In this document: piece after piece, positions 30,912 through 40,051 of the stretch
Numbering within the stretch: position 1 is the stretch's first letter
Layout of the letters: the number at the start of each line of letters is the position of its first letter
NCBI GenBank assembly: GCA_017302035.1
Contig: JAFLEA010000007.1
Span: 1-64,000, forward strand
DNA from: Lysobacterales bacterium
Lineage (GTDB): Bacteria > Pseudomonadota > Gammaproteobacteria > Xanthomonadales > Xanthomonadaceae
Length of the DNA stretch: 64,000 bases
Reading direction: 5' to 3'
The notes under the pieces: generated by a model
Database searches by the model: none
Seen by the model: only the letters and a program-made list of their open reading frames with translations
What the model was told of the DNA's origin: nothing
Translations under genes and position numbers: made by a program

Positions 30912-32825
30912 ATGAGCCTGCATCCGAAGATCGAAGCCGTCACCGAACGCATCCGCAGGCGCAGCGCGCCCTCGCGCGCGGCCTACCTGGCCGGGATCGA
31001 GCAGGCGCTGCGCAGCGGGCCCAACCGCACGCCGCTGAGCTGCGCCAACCTGGCCCACGTGTTCGCCGCCTGCGGCGACACCGACAAGGCGCGCCTGCGC
31101 GGCGAAGCCACGCCCAACCTGGGCATCGTCACCGCCTACAACGACATGCTTTCGGCGCACCAGCCGTACGAGCACTACCCCGAGCGGATCCGTGCCCTTG
31201 CCCGCCGGCTCGGCGCCACCGCGCAGGTCGCCGGCGGGGTGCCGGCGATGTGCGACGGCGTCACCCAGGGCCGCGGCGGCATGGAACTTTCGCTGTTCTC
31301 GCGCGACGTGATCGCCCAGGCCACCGCGGTGGCGCTGAGCCACGACGCCTTCGACGCGGCCCTGTACCTGGGCATCTGCGACAAGATCGTGCCCGGGCTG
31401 CTGATCGGCGCGCTGGCCTTCGGCCACTTGCCGGCGCTGTTCGTGCCGGCCGGGCCGATGCCGCCGGGCATCCCCAACAAGCGCAAGGCCGAGGTGCGCG
31501 AACGCTACGCCGCCGGCGAGGCCAGCCGCGAGGAGCTGCTGGAGGTGGAGGCGCAGTCCTACCACGCGCCGGGCACCTGCACCTTCTACGGCACCGCCAA
31601 CTCCAACCAGGTGCTGCTGGAGGCGATGGGCGTGCAGCTGCCGGGCAGTTCCTTCGTCAATCCGGGCACGCCGCTGCGCGCGGCGCTGGACGACGAGGCG
31701 GTGCGGCGGGTGCTGACGATGACCGCGCTGGGCCAGGACTACCGGCCGCTGGGACGGCTGGTCGACGAGCGCGCCATCGTCAACGCGGTGGTGGCGCTGA
31801 TGGCCACCGGCGGTTCCACCAACCACACCATCCACTGGATCGCGGTGGCGCGCGCGGCCGGCATCGTCCTGACCTGGGACGACATGGACCTGGTCTCGCA
31901 GGCGGTGCCGCTGCTGGCGCGGGTGTATCCGAACGGCGAGGCCGACGTGAACCGCTTCCAGGCCTGCGGCGGGACCGCGTTCGTGTTCCGCGAGTTGCTC
32001 GACGCCGGACTGATGCACGAATTGCCGACGGTGGTGCCGGACGGGATGCGGGCGTTCGCGCGCGAGCCGCGGCTGGAAGGCGGCGCGCTGTCCTCGGCGC
32101 CGGCGGCGGCGGTCTCGGCCGATGCGTCGGTGGTGCGCACCGTGGCCGCGCCGTTCGAGGCCCAGGGCGGGTTGCGGCTGCTGCGCGGGAACATCGGCCG
32201 CGCCCTGATCAAATTGTCGGCGGTCAAGCCCGAACACCGTTTCGTCGAGGCCCAGGCGGTGGTGGTGGATGCACCGCAGAAGCTCAACAAGCTGCATGCC
32301 GCCGGGGTGCTGCCGCGCGATTTCGTCGCGGTGGTGACCTACCAGGGGCCACGCGCCAACGGCATGCCGGAGCTGCATTCGCTGGCACCGTTGCTGGGCA
32401 TGCTGCAGAACCAGGGGCGCGAGGTGGCGCTGGTCACCGATGGGCGGCTGTCGGGGGCCTCGGGCAAGATCCCGGCCGCCATCCACGTCACCCCGGAGGC
32501 GGCGCGCGGCGGGGCGATCGGCAAGGTGCGCGACGGCGACATCGTGCGAGTGGATGCGGAGGCCGGGACGCTGGAGGTGCTGGTGGAGGCTGCCGAATTC
32601 GCCGCACGCGGGGTGGCGGCCAATACCAGTCCGGCAGGGCACGACCTGGGGCGCAACCTGTTCGCCAACAGCCGGGCGGTCGTCGGGCCGGCGGACCAGG
32701 GAGCATTGTCGATCTCCTGCGGGCCGATGGGCAGCGATGGCGGATGCTGGGACTACGACGCCGAGTACGAGCTGGGTTGCGATGCGGAGGCGGCGCTGGC
32801 GCCGCATGAGGCGAAGGACGCTTGA
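30912..32825 (+). CDS. edd: Phosphogluconate dehydratase (Entner-Doudoroff)
   Basis: 637 residues, typical for Edd. Conserved cysteines that bind the Fe-S cluster occur in [24 protein letters not shown] and [13 protein letters not shown]. The dehydratase-family [12 protein letters not shown] loop is near the C-terminus. It converts 6-phosphogluconate to 2-keto-3-deoxy-6-phosphogluconate for Eda. The neighbours zwf, glk, pgl and eda complete the pathway from glucose. IlvD-type dihydroxy-acid dehydratases are related but shorter and differ in these motifs. Confidence 0.95.
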   Translation: MSLHPKIEAVTERIRRRSAPSRAAYLAGIEQALRSGPNRTPLSCANLAHVFAACGDTDKARLRGEATPNLGIVTAYNDMLSAHQPYEHYPERIRALARRLGATAQVAGGVPAMCDGVTQGRGGMELSLFSRDVIAQATAVALSHDAFDAALYLGICDKIVPGLLIGALAFGHLPALFVPAGPMPPGIPNKRKAEVRERYAAGEASREELLEVEAQSYHAPGTCTFYGTANSNQVLLEAMGVQLPGSSFVNPGTPLRAALDDEAVRRVLTMTALGQDYRPLGRLVDERAIVNAVVALMATGGSTNHTIHWIAVARAAGIVLTWDDMDLVSQAVPLLARVYPNGEADVNRFQACGGTAFVFRELLDAGLMHELPTVVPDGMRAFAREPRLEGGALSSAPAAAVSADASVVRTVAAPFEAQGGLRLLRGNIGRALIKLSAVKPEHRFVEAQAVVVDAPQKLNKLHAAGVLPRDFVAVVTYQGPRANGMPELHSLAPLLGMLQNQGREVALVTDGRLSGASGKIPAAIHVTPEAARGGAIGKVRDGDIVRVDAEAGTLEVLVEAAEFAARGVAANTSPAGHDLGRNLFANSRAVVGPADQGALSISCGPMGSDGGCWDYDAEYELGCDAEAALAPHEAKDA

Positions 32826-32838
32826 TGGTTTTGCGTGA

Positions 32839-32866
32839 GGGCCCCTTCTGGCTTCGGCCGGGGCCC
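32839..32866 (+). terminator. Hairpin between edd and eda
   Basis: GGGCCCC and GGGGCCC (7 bp) enclose a 14-base loop, 13 bases after the edd stop. There is no T-tract, so read-through into eda is likely. Confidence 0.35.
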
Positions 32867-32943
32867 CGACCTGCAATGGGCCGGCCCTGCGTGGCCGACG
32901 CGCGGCTAGAATCAACTCATCCCCCACCCCGGAGCCCTGCCCC

Positions 32944-33603
32944 ATGAGCATCGCCGACACCCAGGCCCAGGCCGAGTCGCTGCTGCACCGCGCGGGCATC
33001 CTGCCGGTGGTCACCGCCCACAGCGTCGAGGAGGCGCGCAAGCTGGCGGCGGCGCTGCTGCGCGGCGGGCTCACGGCGATCGAATTGACCCTGCGCACGC
33101 CAGCGGCGCTGGATGCGCTGGTGGCGCTCAAGCGCGAGTTGCCGGACATCGCGGTGGGCATGGGCACGGTGCTGGACGTGGAGCAGATGCAGCGCTGCAT
33201 CGAGCTGGGCGCGGACTTCCTGGTCACGCCGGGCACGCCGCCGGTGCTGGCCGATGCGCTGGCCGCCGCGCCGATCCCGGTGGTGCCCGGCGGGGCCACG
33301 CCAAGCGAGTTCATGGCGCTGATGGCGCGCGGGTTCCGGGTGTGCAAGCTGTTCCCGGCCTCGGCGGTGGGCGGGCTGGCGATGCTCAAGGGCCTGGCTG
33401 GCCCGCTGGCGGGCCTGAAGCTGTGCCCGACCGGCGGAATCGACGAGGACCGCGCGCACGAGTTCCTGGCGCAACCGAACGTGGTCTGCATCGGCGGATC
33501 GTGGATGGTGCCGAAAGCCTGGGTCGAGGCCGGCGACTGGGAGCGGATCGAGGCCAGCGCGGCCAAGGCGGCGGCGATCGTCGCCGGCGCGCGGGCGCGC
33601 TGA
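32944..33603 (+). CDS. eda: KDPG/KHG aldolase
   Basis: 219 residues. The class I aldolase Schiff-base Lys is K135 in FRVCKLFPAS, and the catalytic Glu is in AIELTLRTP. VTPGTPP, VVPGGATP and LCPTGGID complete the family pattern. It cleaves KDPG to pyruvate and glyceraldehyde-3-phosphate, the last step of the Entner-Doudoroff pathway. It follows edd by 118 bases on the same strand. Confidence 0.95.
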   Translation: MSIADTQAQAESLLHRAGILPVVTAHSVEEARKLAAALLRGGLTAIELTLRTPAALDALVALKRELPDIAVGMGTVLDVEQMQRCIELGADFLVTPGTPPVLADALAAAPIPVVPGGATPSEFMALMARGFRVCKLFPASAVGGLAMLKGLAGPLAGLKLCPTGGIDEDRAHEFLAQPNVVCIGGSWMVPKAWVEAGDWERIEASAAKAAAIVAGARAR

Positions 33604-33612
33604 GCGCGAACG

Positions 33613-33652
33613 CCTTGCCCCGCTGCGGGGCAAGGCTGCCCTTCGTGGCAGC
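33613..33652 (+). terminator. Tandem hairpins after eda
   Basis: First hairpin: CCTTGCCCCG, loop CTG, CGGGGCAAGG (10 bp, 33613-33635). Second: GCTGCC, loop CTTCGT, GGCAGC (33635-33652). They lie in the convergent gap between eda and the minus-strand glycosidase and probably end the eda transcript. Confidence 0.5.
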
Positions 33653-33712
33653 GCGGGTGCGCTGACCACGGCCGCGGCGACTCCCGCCCTTCCCCGTGAC
33701 TCCGGGGACTTC

Positions 33713-36700
33713 CTACGGCATCGCGATCCGCACCTTCGCGCCCGGGCGGGCGACGTGCAGTTCGCCGTCCCGCCACTGCGCCGGTTGCCCATCGATGGTG
33801 GTCGCGCCCGGGGCGCCGGCATATGGCCACGGCAGGACCAGGCCGCCCGGCGGCAAGCCGGCGTCGGCGGCCACGTCCAATCGCAGTTCGCCGTCGCTGC
33901 GGCGCAGGGCGTAGCCCAGCCGGCCGTGCGGAGTGTGCAAGCCCTCGATTGCGATGCCCTCACCGTCCAGCCACTCCACCGGCACGCCCGCGGCCAGCAC
34001 CAGGCTGTCGTCGCGCTCGCGGGCATAGGCGAACATGTCCAGCGCCGAGCGCAGGAAGTCCGAGGACACCCAGGCGTGCGGCAGGTCGCCGACGAAGAAC
34101 GGCTTGCGCGGAGTGCTGGAGATCACCTCGGCCCACTGGTTCCACGGGCGCGGGGCGCGGTCGTCGAGGAAGTAGCGCACCGCCTCCCAGGCACGCTCGC
34201 GCCAGCCCAGGCGCACGAACGCGGCCACGTTGCGCCACTCGTAGGGCGTGTAGTCCTTCCATTCGCGCTGTCCGTCGCGGCGCTGCATGAACTCGATCCA
34301 GTAACGCTGGAAGGTGTTCTCCAGCAGGTCGGCCGGCAGCCAGTCGCGCTCGCCGCCGGGGGCCAGGGCGATCGTGGTCGAGGTCGGGTCGAAATCGCCC
34401 AGTTCGGCCGCGCCGGGCAGGTAGTCGATGCCGTGGCCGGCGGTGGCCGCGCGCAGCGACGCGGCCAGGTCGGCGCGGAACTGATCGCGGGCCGCGGCCA
34501 TGCGCGCCGCGTCCGCGTCGCGTCCCAGCGCCCGGGCGATCTCCGCCGCGTCCTTGTAGCCGCGCAGCGCCCAGAAGTTGTCCCAGTACGAGTGCATCGG
34601 TTTCGCCGAGTAGCCCTCGTGGCTGATCGACGCCGGCATCATCCCGTAGAACGCCGGGTCCCGCTCCCGGTTCTCTTCGGTGCGCTCGCTGGCGCGCAAC
34701 TCTTCCATGTAGGCGAAGGCCCCGGCCACGTGCGGCCACATCCGCTCCAGGAAATCGCGATCGCCGGTATAGCGCCAGTATTCGGCAATGTTGAAGATCA
34801 GTTCGCCGTGGCTGTCGTTCTCGGGCACCGGGTCGCTGCCGCGCGGGTCCACGCAGCACGGCACCTTGCCGTTCTCGAACTGGTAGGGCGCGTACCATTC
34901 CAGGAACTGGCGCACCACCTCCGGCCGGCCCAGGCGCAGCAAGCCCTCGGAGATCATCGCCCCGTCGCGGATCCAACTGCGCGAATAGGAGCGCGTGCCC
35001 GGCTGCAGGCGCGGGCCCACGCGCGAGACCAGCATGTGCGCCAGCGAGGTGCGCACGGTATCGGAGAACGCCTGCGCCTGCGGCGGCAGGCGCAGTTGCA
35101 CCTGGCCGAGCAGTTCCTGCCAGTGTGCCTCGGTGGCGCGCGCGGCCGCGGCCGCGTCGAAGTTGACCGGCACCGATGCGGGGCCACTCAACGGCGCCAC
35201 CAGCGCCACTTCGCGGACTTCGCCCGGCTCCAGATGCCAGCGATACAGCAGCATGCCCGAGGCCAGCCCGGTCGGATCCTCGGTCCGCGGTGTCGCCGGC
35301 AGGTCGCCCGCGGCCAGGCGCATCACTTCCAATCCGCCGTCGAAATGGGTGGCGAAAGCCTGCTGCGGCGCCTGCAGGGCAAACACGCGCGGTTTGCCGT
35401 CCACTTCCACCGTACCGCCGTCGAACGCGAGCTTCCGGATCGGGCTGACCCCGCCGACGGTGCTGAGGAACTGGGTGGGCGGATTGACCTGCAGCGGACG
35501 CACCGCCAGCGCCAGGGTGAAGTCGCGCGCCTGCGGATGCGGGTTGGACAGCCGGTAGCGCATCACCAGTTGCGAGTCCTCCGGCGTGCCGTGGGCGAAG
35601 GCGAGCACGTCCAGCAGCGGACGCTCGCCGGCATCGTCGGCCAGGGTCCAGGTCACGTTCGGCATGGGAATCCCGCCCGGGCGCAGGCCCTGCCCGGTGC
35701 GCACGTCGGCCCAGGTGAGCAGGCGCCCGCCGTCGAGCACGAACGGCTCGACGCTGAAGCCACCGCGCGCGACCTCAACCGCGCCGTCTTCGCCGATCAA
35801 GCCCTGCTCGGGCCCGCCGTCGATGCCGACGATCGTCCAGTACGGCTGCTCGCCCCGGAAGCCGCGCGGCAGCCAGCCGCGCGGCAAGTCGGCGGCCACC
35901 GCGTGGACGAAATCGTTGGGCCGCGCGGAGAACGACAGCGGCTGCACCTGGACCTCGGCCAGCGCCCAGCTGCCGCCGTCGAAGTCCAGGGCGATCCGCC
36001 GCGACTCGGCCTCGGGCAGCGCGATCCAGTCGGTTTCGCCCCAGCCATCTTCCACCGTACGCACCCGACGCCACTGGCCGTCGGCCTCCTCGAGTTCGAC
36101 CGTGTAGCGCGCCGGCCTGCGCTGGCCATCGGCCCAGTGCAGGCGCAGGCCGCCAAACTCGCGCGCCTGGCCCAGGTCCAGCAACAGGCGCTGGCGACCG
36201 CTGGCTTCCCAGGCCGTGCCCAGGTCGCCGTCGATGGCCAGCGCGGCGGTGCCGGGCGAGGCGCTGGCCTCGGCGGCGACGGCCCGCGGCGGCGTCTCCG
36301 GGTCGGGCGGCAGCGGCTCGAAGCGCAACTGGTCGAAGCACACCGAGCCGGCGCCGCCGGCATTGTTGTTGAGGGTCAGTTCGATCTTCGCGCTGCGGCG
36401 CAGGGTCTTGTCCGGGTCCGGCCCCCAGGCCTTGGAGATGTGCCGCTTGCGGTAGCGCACCTCGGTCCATTCGGCCGGGAAGGCGTACTTCGGCCGGTTC
36501 ACCCACCACACGTTGTCGCCGCTGGCGTCGACCAGCTTGAACTGCAGGTCGTTGGCCGGCGAGTCGCCGCGCAGGCGGAAGGAGAAGCGGAAGTTCTCCG
36601 GGAATTCCAGCGGCAGGTCGCGCTGGATGCCGACGTAGCCGGAAACGCCGTTGAAGTCGTAGTCCAGGCACAGCGCCTTGCCTTCCTCGCCCTCGACCTG

Positions 36701-36895
36701 GCGCAGACTGCCACTGACCTGGTTGGAGGCGAGCACGCGCCAGGGCGAGGCATCCTCGAAACCGTCGAGCACGCGGGGCTGGGCCGTTGCCTCGATTGGC
36801 GTAGACAGGAGAGCAAAGGCAAAAGCAATGGCAACCGCAAAAGCAGGTGCGCCTGCATGGCGAAGGGCGCGGCTCGCCCGCCTTGGCCGGGGCAT
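33713..36895 (-). CDS. Secreted modular glycosidase with (alpha/alpha)6 catalytic domain and discoidin-like domain
   Basis: 1,060 residues from the ATG at 36895, which has AAGGGGG upstream and gives a clean signal peptide ending IEATA-QP. Order: a beta-sandwich carbohydrate-binding-like region (about residues 35-200), an F5/8-type discoidin-like domain (AIDGDLGTAWEASGRQRLLLDLG, about 215-340), a supersandwich region, and a six-hairpin (alpha/alpha)6 domain. The last has SYSRSWIRDGAMISEGLL near residue 640 and a C-terminal beta cap. The RSWIRDG box recalls GH15/GH63-type enzymes, but I cannot name the GH family or the substrate. It ends the ABC-permease operon on the same strand, so it probably trims the imported glycan in the periplasm or outside. 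Confidence 0.75.
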   Translation of the reverse strand: MPRPRRASRALRHAGAPAFAVAIAFAFALLSTPIEATAQPRVLDGFEDASPWRVLASNQVSGSLRQVEGEEGKALCLDYDFNGVSGYVGIQRDLPLEFPENFRFSFRLRGDSPANDLQFKLVDASGDNVWWVNRPKYAFPAEWTEVRYRKRHISKAWGPDPDKTLRRSAKIELTLNNNAGGAGSVCFDQLRFEPLPPDPETPPRAVAAEASASPGTAALAIDGDLGTAWEASGRQRLLLDLGQAREFGGLRLHWADGQRRPARYTVELEEADGQWRRVRTVEDGWGETDWIALPEAESRRIALDFDGGSWALAEVQVQPLSFSARPNDFVHAVAADLPRGWLPRGFRGEQPYWTIVGIDGGPEQGLIGEDGAVEVARGGFSVEPFVLDGGRLLTWADVRTGQGLRPGGIPMPNVTWTLADDAGERPLLDVLAFAHGTPEDSQLVMRYRLSNPHPQARDFTLALAVRPLQVNPPTQFLSTVGGVSPIRKLAFDGGTVEVDGKPRVFALQAPQQAFATHFDGGLEVMRLAAGDLPATPRTEDPTGLASGMLLYRWHLEPGEVREVALVAPLSGPASVPVNFDAAAAARATEAHWQELLGQVQLRLPPQAQAFSDTVRTSLAHMLVSRVGPRLQPGTRSYSRSWIRDGAMISEGLLRLGRPEVVRQFLEWYAPYQFENGKVPCCVDPRGSDPVPENDSHGELIFNIAEYWRYTGDRDFLERMWPHVAGAFAYMEELRASERTEENRERDPAFYGMMPASISHEGYSAKPMHSYWDNFWALRGYKDAAEIARALGRDADAARMAAARDQFRADLAASLRAATAGHGIDYLPGAAELGDFDPTSTTIALAPGGERDWLPADLLENTFQRYWIEFMQRRDGQREWKDYTPYEWRNVAAFVRLGWRERAWEAVRYFLDDRAPRPWNQWAEVISSTPRKPFFVGDLPHAWVSSDFLRSALDMFAYARERDDSLVLAAGVPVEWLDGEGIAIEGLHTPHGRLGYALRRSDGELRLDVAADAGLPPGGLVLPWPYAGAPGATTIDGQPAQWRDGELHVARPGAKVRIAMP

Positions 36896-36992
36896 CGCAT
36901 CGGCCCCCTTGCCATGCACACCAGCCAGCGCTTCGACCTTGGCTTCAAGACCACCCACAGCGATCCACCGCAAAAGCATCATCCACCCCACC

Positions 36993-37829
36993 TCATCCCT
37001 TGACGCTGCCGAGCAGCAGCCCTTGCATGTAGTAGCGCTGCAGCGCCAGGAACAGGCCCAGCACTGGCAACACCGTCACCACCGCGCCGGCCATCATCAT
37101 CTCCACGTCCATGATGTGCTCGCGCGAGAGCGAGGCCAGCGCCACCGGCAGCGTGTACTGCTCCTGGTCGGTGAGCACGATCAGCGGCCACATGAAATCG
37201 TTCCAAGCCGCCATGAAGGTGAAAATCGCCAGCGTCACCAGCACCGGCTTGAGCATCGGCAGCACGATCCGGAAGAAGATCCGCCACTCCCCCGCCCCGT
37301 CGATCCGCGCCGCCTCCAGCAGCTCGTCCGGGATCGAGCGCGCGTACTGGCGCACCAGGAAGATCCCGAACACCCCCGCCAGCGCCGGCAGCACCACCCC
37401 GCCGTAGCTGTTGACCAGGCCCAGTTGCTTCATCAGCAGGAACAGCGGCAGCATCGCCACCTGCGCCGGCACCACCAGCGCCGCCAGCAATCCCTGGAAC
37501 ACCCGCTCGCGTCCGGCGAAGCGCAGCTTGGCGAAGGCATAGCCGGCCAGGGTGTTGAACAGCAGCGAACCCACGGTGATCGCCACCGACACCACCAGGC
37601 TGTTGGCGAAATTGCGCGCCATGCCGGTGCGGCCGAACATCTCCAGGTAGTTGTCCCAGGTCGCCGTCGACGGCAGCAACGGCGGCGGGAAGCGGCTGGC
37701 CTCGCCGGCCGGCATGAACGACACCGACAGCATCCACAGCAGCGGCATCAGGCTGACCGCAGCCAGTGCCAGCAGCGCGCCGTTGACCAGCCACGCATGC
37801 CAGCGCGACTGCCCGACCTCGGCGCTCAT
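36993..37829 (-). CDS. CUT1 sugar ABC transporter permease (MalG type)
   Basis: 278 residues with six membrane helices. The EAA loop is EAARIDGAGEWRIFFRIVLP, the site that docks on the ATPase. It has the short N-terminus and C-terminal GLLLGSVKG typical of MalG/UgpE-type subunits. It pairs with the MalF-type subunit encoded 10 bases upstream. No ATPase gene lies in this operon; the orphan MalK-type gene at 26.3-27.4 kb is the likely partner. Confidence 0.92.
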   Translation of the reverse strand: MSAEVGQSRWHAWLVNGALLALAAVSLMPLLWMLSVSFMPAGEASRFPPPLLPSTATWDNYLEMFGRTGMARNFANSLVVSVAITVGSLLFNTLAGYAFAKLRFAGRERVFQGLLAALVVPAQVAMLPLFLLMKQLGLVNSYGGVVLPALAGVFGIFLVRQYARSIPDELLEAARIDGAGEWRIFFRIVLPMLKPVLVTLAIFTFMAAWNDFMWPLIVLTDQEQYTLPVALASLSREHIMDVEMMMAGAVVTVLPVLGLFLALQRYYMQGLLLGSVKG

Positions 37830-37839
37830 GGCCCATGCC

Positions 37840-38718
37840 TCATACCAGGTCCTTCCTGCGCCCCAGGCGCAGCATCAACGCGGTCGCGCCGAGGATGATC
37901 AGGAACAGCAGGAACGCCACCGCCGAGGCGCGGCCCAGGTTCCACCACTTGAAGCCTTCCTCGAACATGAAGTACAGCACGCTGACCGTGCTCTGCAGCG
38001 GATCGCCGCGGGTCATCACGTAGGGCTCGGCGAACAGCTGGAAGTAGCCGGACACGGTGATCACCCCGACCACCAGCAGCACCGGCCCCAGCTGCGGCAG
38101 GGTGATGTGCAGGAACTGCCTCCAGCGCGAGGCGCCGTCGATCCGCGCGGCCTCGTACAGGTCCTGCGGGATCGCCTGCAGCCCGGCCAGGAAGATCACC
38201 ATGTTGTAGCCGAAGTTCTTCCACACCGCGAACAGGATGATGGTCGGCATCGCCCAGTTCGGATCGCCCAGCCAGTCCACCGGGGAGATCCCGACGTGCC
38301 CCAGCGCCCAGTTCACCAGGCCGTAGCGGGTGTGGAACAGGTAGCGCCAGATCACCGCCACCGCCACCAGGGTGGTGACCACCGGCGCGAACAGCGCAGT
38401 GCGGAACAGCGGCCGGAACCGCGCCGCCGGCGCGTTGAGCAGCAGCGCCGCGCCCAGCGACACCGCGATCGACAGCGGCACGCCCACCACCACGAAGTAG
38501 GTGGTGTTCCACAGCGACTTCCAGAACATCGGCGTGCGCAGCAGGTCGAGGTAGTTGTCCAGGCCGACGAAGCGCAGGTTGCCTATGTCGGCCAGCGCGT
38601 ACAGGTCGAAGTCGGTCAGGCTCAGCATCAGCGCCGCCAGCACCGGCAGGCCGAAGAACACTCCGATCACCAGCAGCGCCGGCCCGGCGAAGACCCATCC
38701 GGCGAGCGCGCGGTTCAT
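37840..38718 (-). CDS. CUT1 sugar ABC transporter permease (MalF type)
   Basis: 292 residues from the ATG at 38718, which overlaps the binding-protein stop (ATGA). Six helices; the EAA loop reads EAARIDGASRWRQFLHITLP. It forms the transmembrane channel with the MalG-type subunit downstream and takes sugar from the lipoprotein encoded upstream. In-frame sequence upstream of this start is antisense or shifted binding-protein sequence and not conserved. Substrate is inferred to be a gluco-oligosaccharide from the linked hydrolases. Confidence 0.92.
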   Translation of the reverse strand: MNRALAGWVFAGPALLVIGVFFGLPVLAALMLSLTDFDLYALADIGNLRFVGLDNYLDLLRTPMFWKSLWNTTYFVVVGVPLSIAVSLGAALLLNAPAARFRPLFRTALFAPVVTTLVAVAVIWRYLFHTRYGLVNWALGHVGISPVDWLGDPNWAMPTIILFAVWKNFGYNMVIFLAGLQAIPQDLYEAARIDGASRWRQFLHITLPQLGPVLLVVGVITVSGYFQLFAEPYVMTRGDPLQSTVSVLYFMFEEGFKWWNLGRASAVAFLLFLIILGATALMLRLGRRKDLV

Positions 38719-40046
38719 GGCCGCTCCCGCGCCGGTTCGCCCTGCCCGGGCTCGCCCGCGGCACGCTCGTGCAGCCAGCGCCGCTTGGCCAGGATCGCGT
38801 CGACCCGCTGGTCCAGTTCCCGCGCCGCGTCCGCCTGCGCCTGGCCGCCGCGGACCACGCGCTCGGTGGCGATCCGCATTTCCTGCACGATCCGCTCCCA
38901 TTCCAGCACCTTGGGCGTGGGCCGGACCCGTTCGAGCTGGTCGCGGAAGGCCATCGACAATCCATCGGCCGACAAGGCCGGATCCTCCCAGGCGCTGCGC
39001 CGTGGCGGCAGGTCGCCGATCATGGCGTGGAAGCGCCGCTGGATGTCCGGCCGCGACAGGAACTCGATCAGTTTCCAGGCCTCGGGAGTGCGCGGCGAGC
39101 CGCGGAAGATCACCAGGCTGGTGCCCCCGGCGATGCCGGCGCCCGGACCGTCCGGGCCGGGCAGCGGCATCGTGCCCCACTGCCCCTCCAGCGCCGCCGG
39201 CTGGCGCTTGCGGAACTCGCGGATGTTCCAGGGCCCGGACAGGTAGAAGGCGAAGTAGCCGTCGAAGAATTCGTCCCAGACATTGGAGATCTGGGTCTCG
39301 GACATCTTCGGCGCCCAGCCCTGCTCGAACATGTTGGCGTAGAACGCCAGCGCGCGGGCGAAACCCGGGCTGCGGAAGTTGCCGCGGGTGCCGTGCTCGC
39401 GCAGCAGCGGATCGTCCTGCTGCAGCGCCAGCGACAGCTGCTGCTCGAATTCATTGAGCGGCAGCAGGATCGCGTAGCGGTCCGGGCCGACGTGGCGCTT
39501 GACCGCGGCCATCGCCCGCTCCCACTCGGCCCAGGTGCGCGGCGGCTGCTCCACCCCGGCCTCGCGCAGGAGGTCCTTGCGGTAGAACAGCAGGCGGGTG
39601 TCCACGTACCAGGGGATGCCCAGCAGTTCGCCGTCGATCACCGCCGTGTCCCAGATGCCGGGGAAGAAGTCCTCCGGGTCGACGACGTCGGAAGCATCGA
39701 CGAATGGCTGCAGCGGGGTCAGCGCGCCCAGCGCGGCGAACTCCGGCAGCCAGGTGTTGCCGAGCTGGCACACATCCGGCAGCGCCCCGGCGGCATAGGC
39801 GGTGAGCAGCTTCTCGTGTGCGGCGGTCCACGGGATCTGCTGGATCTCCACCGCGATGCCGGTGTCGCGCTCGAACTCCGCCACCAGTTCGGCCACGACC
39901 TCGGCCTCGCGGCCCATCGCCCAGAAGCGAACCGGCGCCACTGCCTCGCGCCGGCACCCGGCCAGCGCCAGGCAAGCCAGGAGCAATCCGGCGGCGAGCG
40001 CCGGCCAGGCAACCAAGCGATGCGTGCCCAGCCGGGATCGGGCCAT
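38715..40046 (-). CDS. CUT1 sugar-binding lipoprotein
   Basis: 443 residues. A lipoprotein signal (LLLACLALAGC) is followed by the family 1 solute-binding fold: VAELVAEFERDTGIAVEIQ at the start, then PDVCQLGNTWLPEF, GIPWYVDTRLLFYRKDLL and GTSLVIFRGS. It is anchored in the inner membrane and captures oligosaccharide for the permeases encoded just downstream. Start choice: the ATG at 40046 gives the standard signal. A GTG at 40055 overlaps the upstream stop as GTGA and adds three residues; either is possible. The C-terminal 20 residues are charged and low complexity. Confidence 0.9.
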   Translation of the reverse strand: MARSRLGTHRLVAWPALAAGLLLACLALAGCRREAVAPVRFWAMGREAEVVAELVAEFERDTGIAVEIQQIPWTAAHEKLLTAYAAGALPDVCQLGNTWLPEFAALGALTPLQPFVDASDVVDPEDFFPGIWDTAVIDGELLGIPWYVDTRLLFYRKDLLREAGVEQPPRTWAEWERAMAAVKRHVGPDRYAILLPLNEFEQQLSLALQQDDPLLREHGTRGNFRSPGFARALAFYANMFEQGWAPKMSETQISNVWDEFFDGYFAFYLSGPWNIREFRKRQPAALEGQWGTMPLPGPDGPGAGIAGGTSLVIFRGSPRTPEAWKLIEFLSRPDIQRRFHAMIGDLPPRRSAWEDPALSADGLSMAFRDQLERVRPTPKVLEWERIVQEMRIATERVVRGGQAQADAARELDQRVDAILAKRRWLHERAAGEPGQGEPARERP

Positions 40047-40051
40047 CGTGT

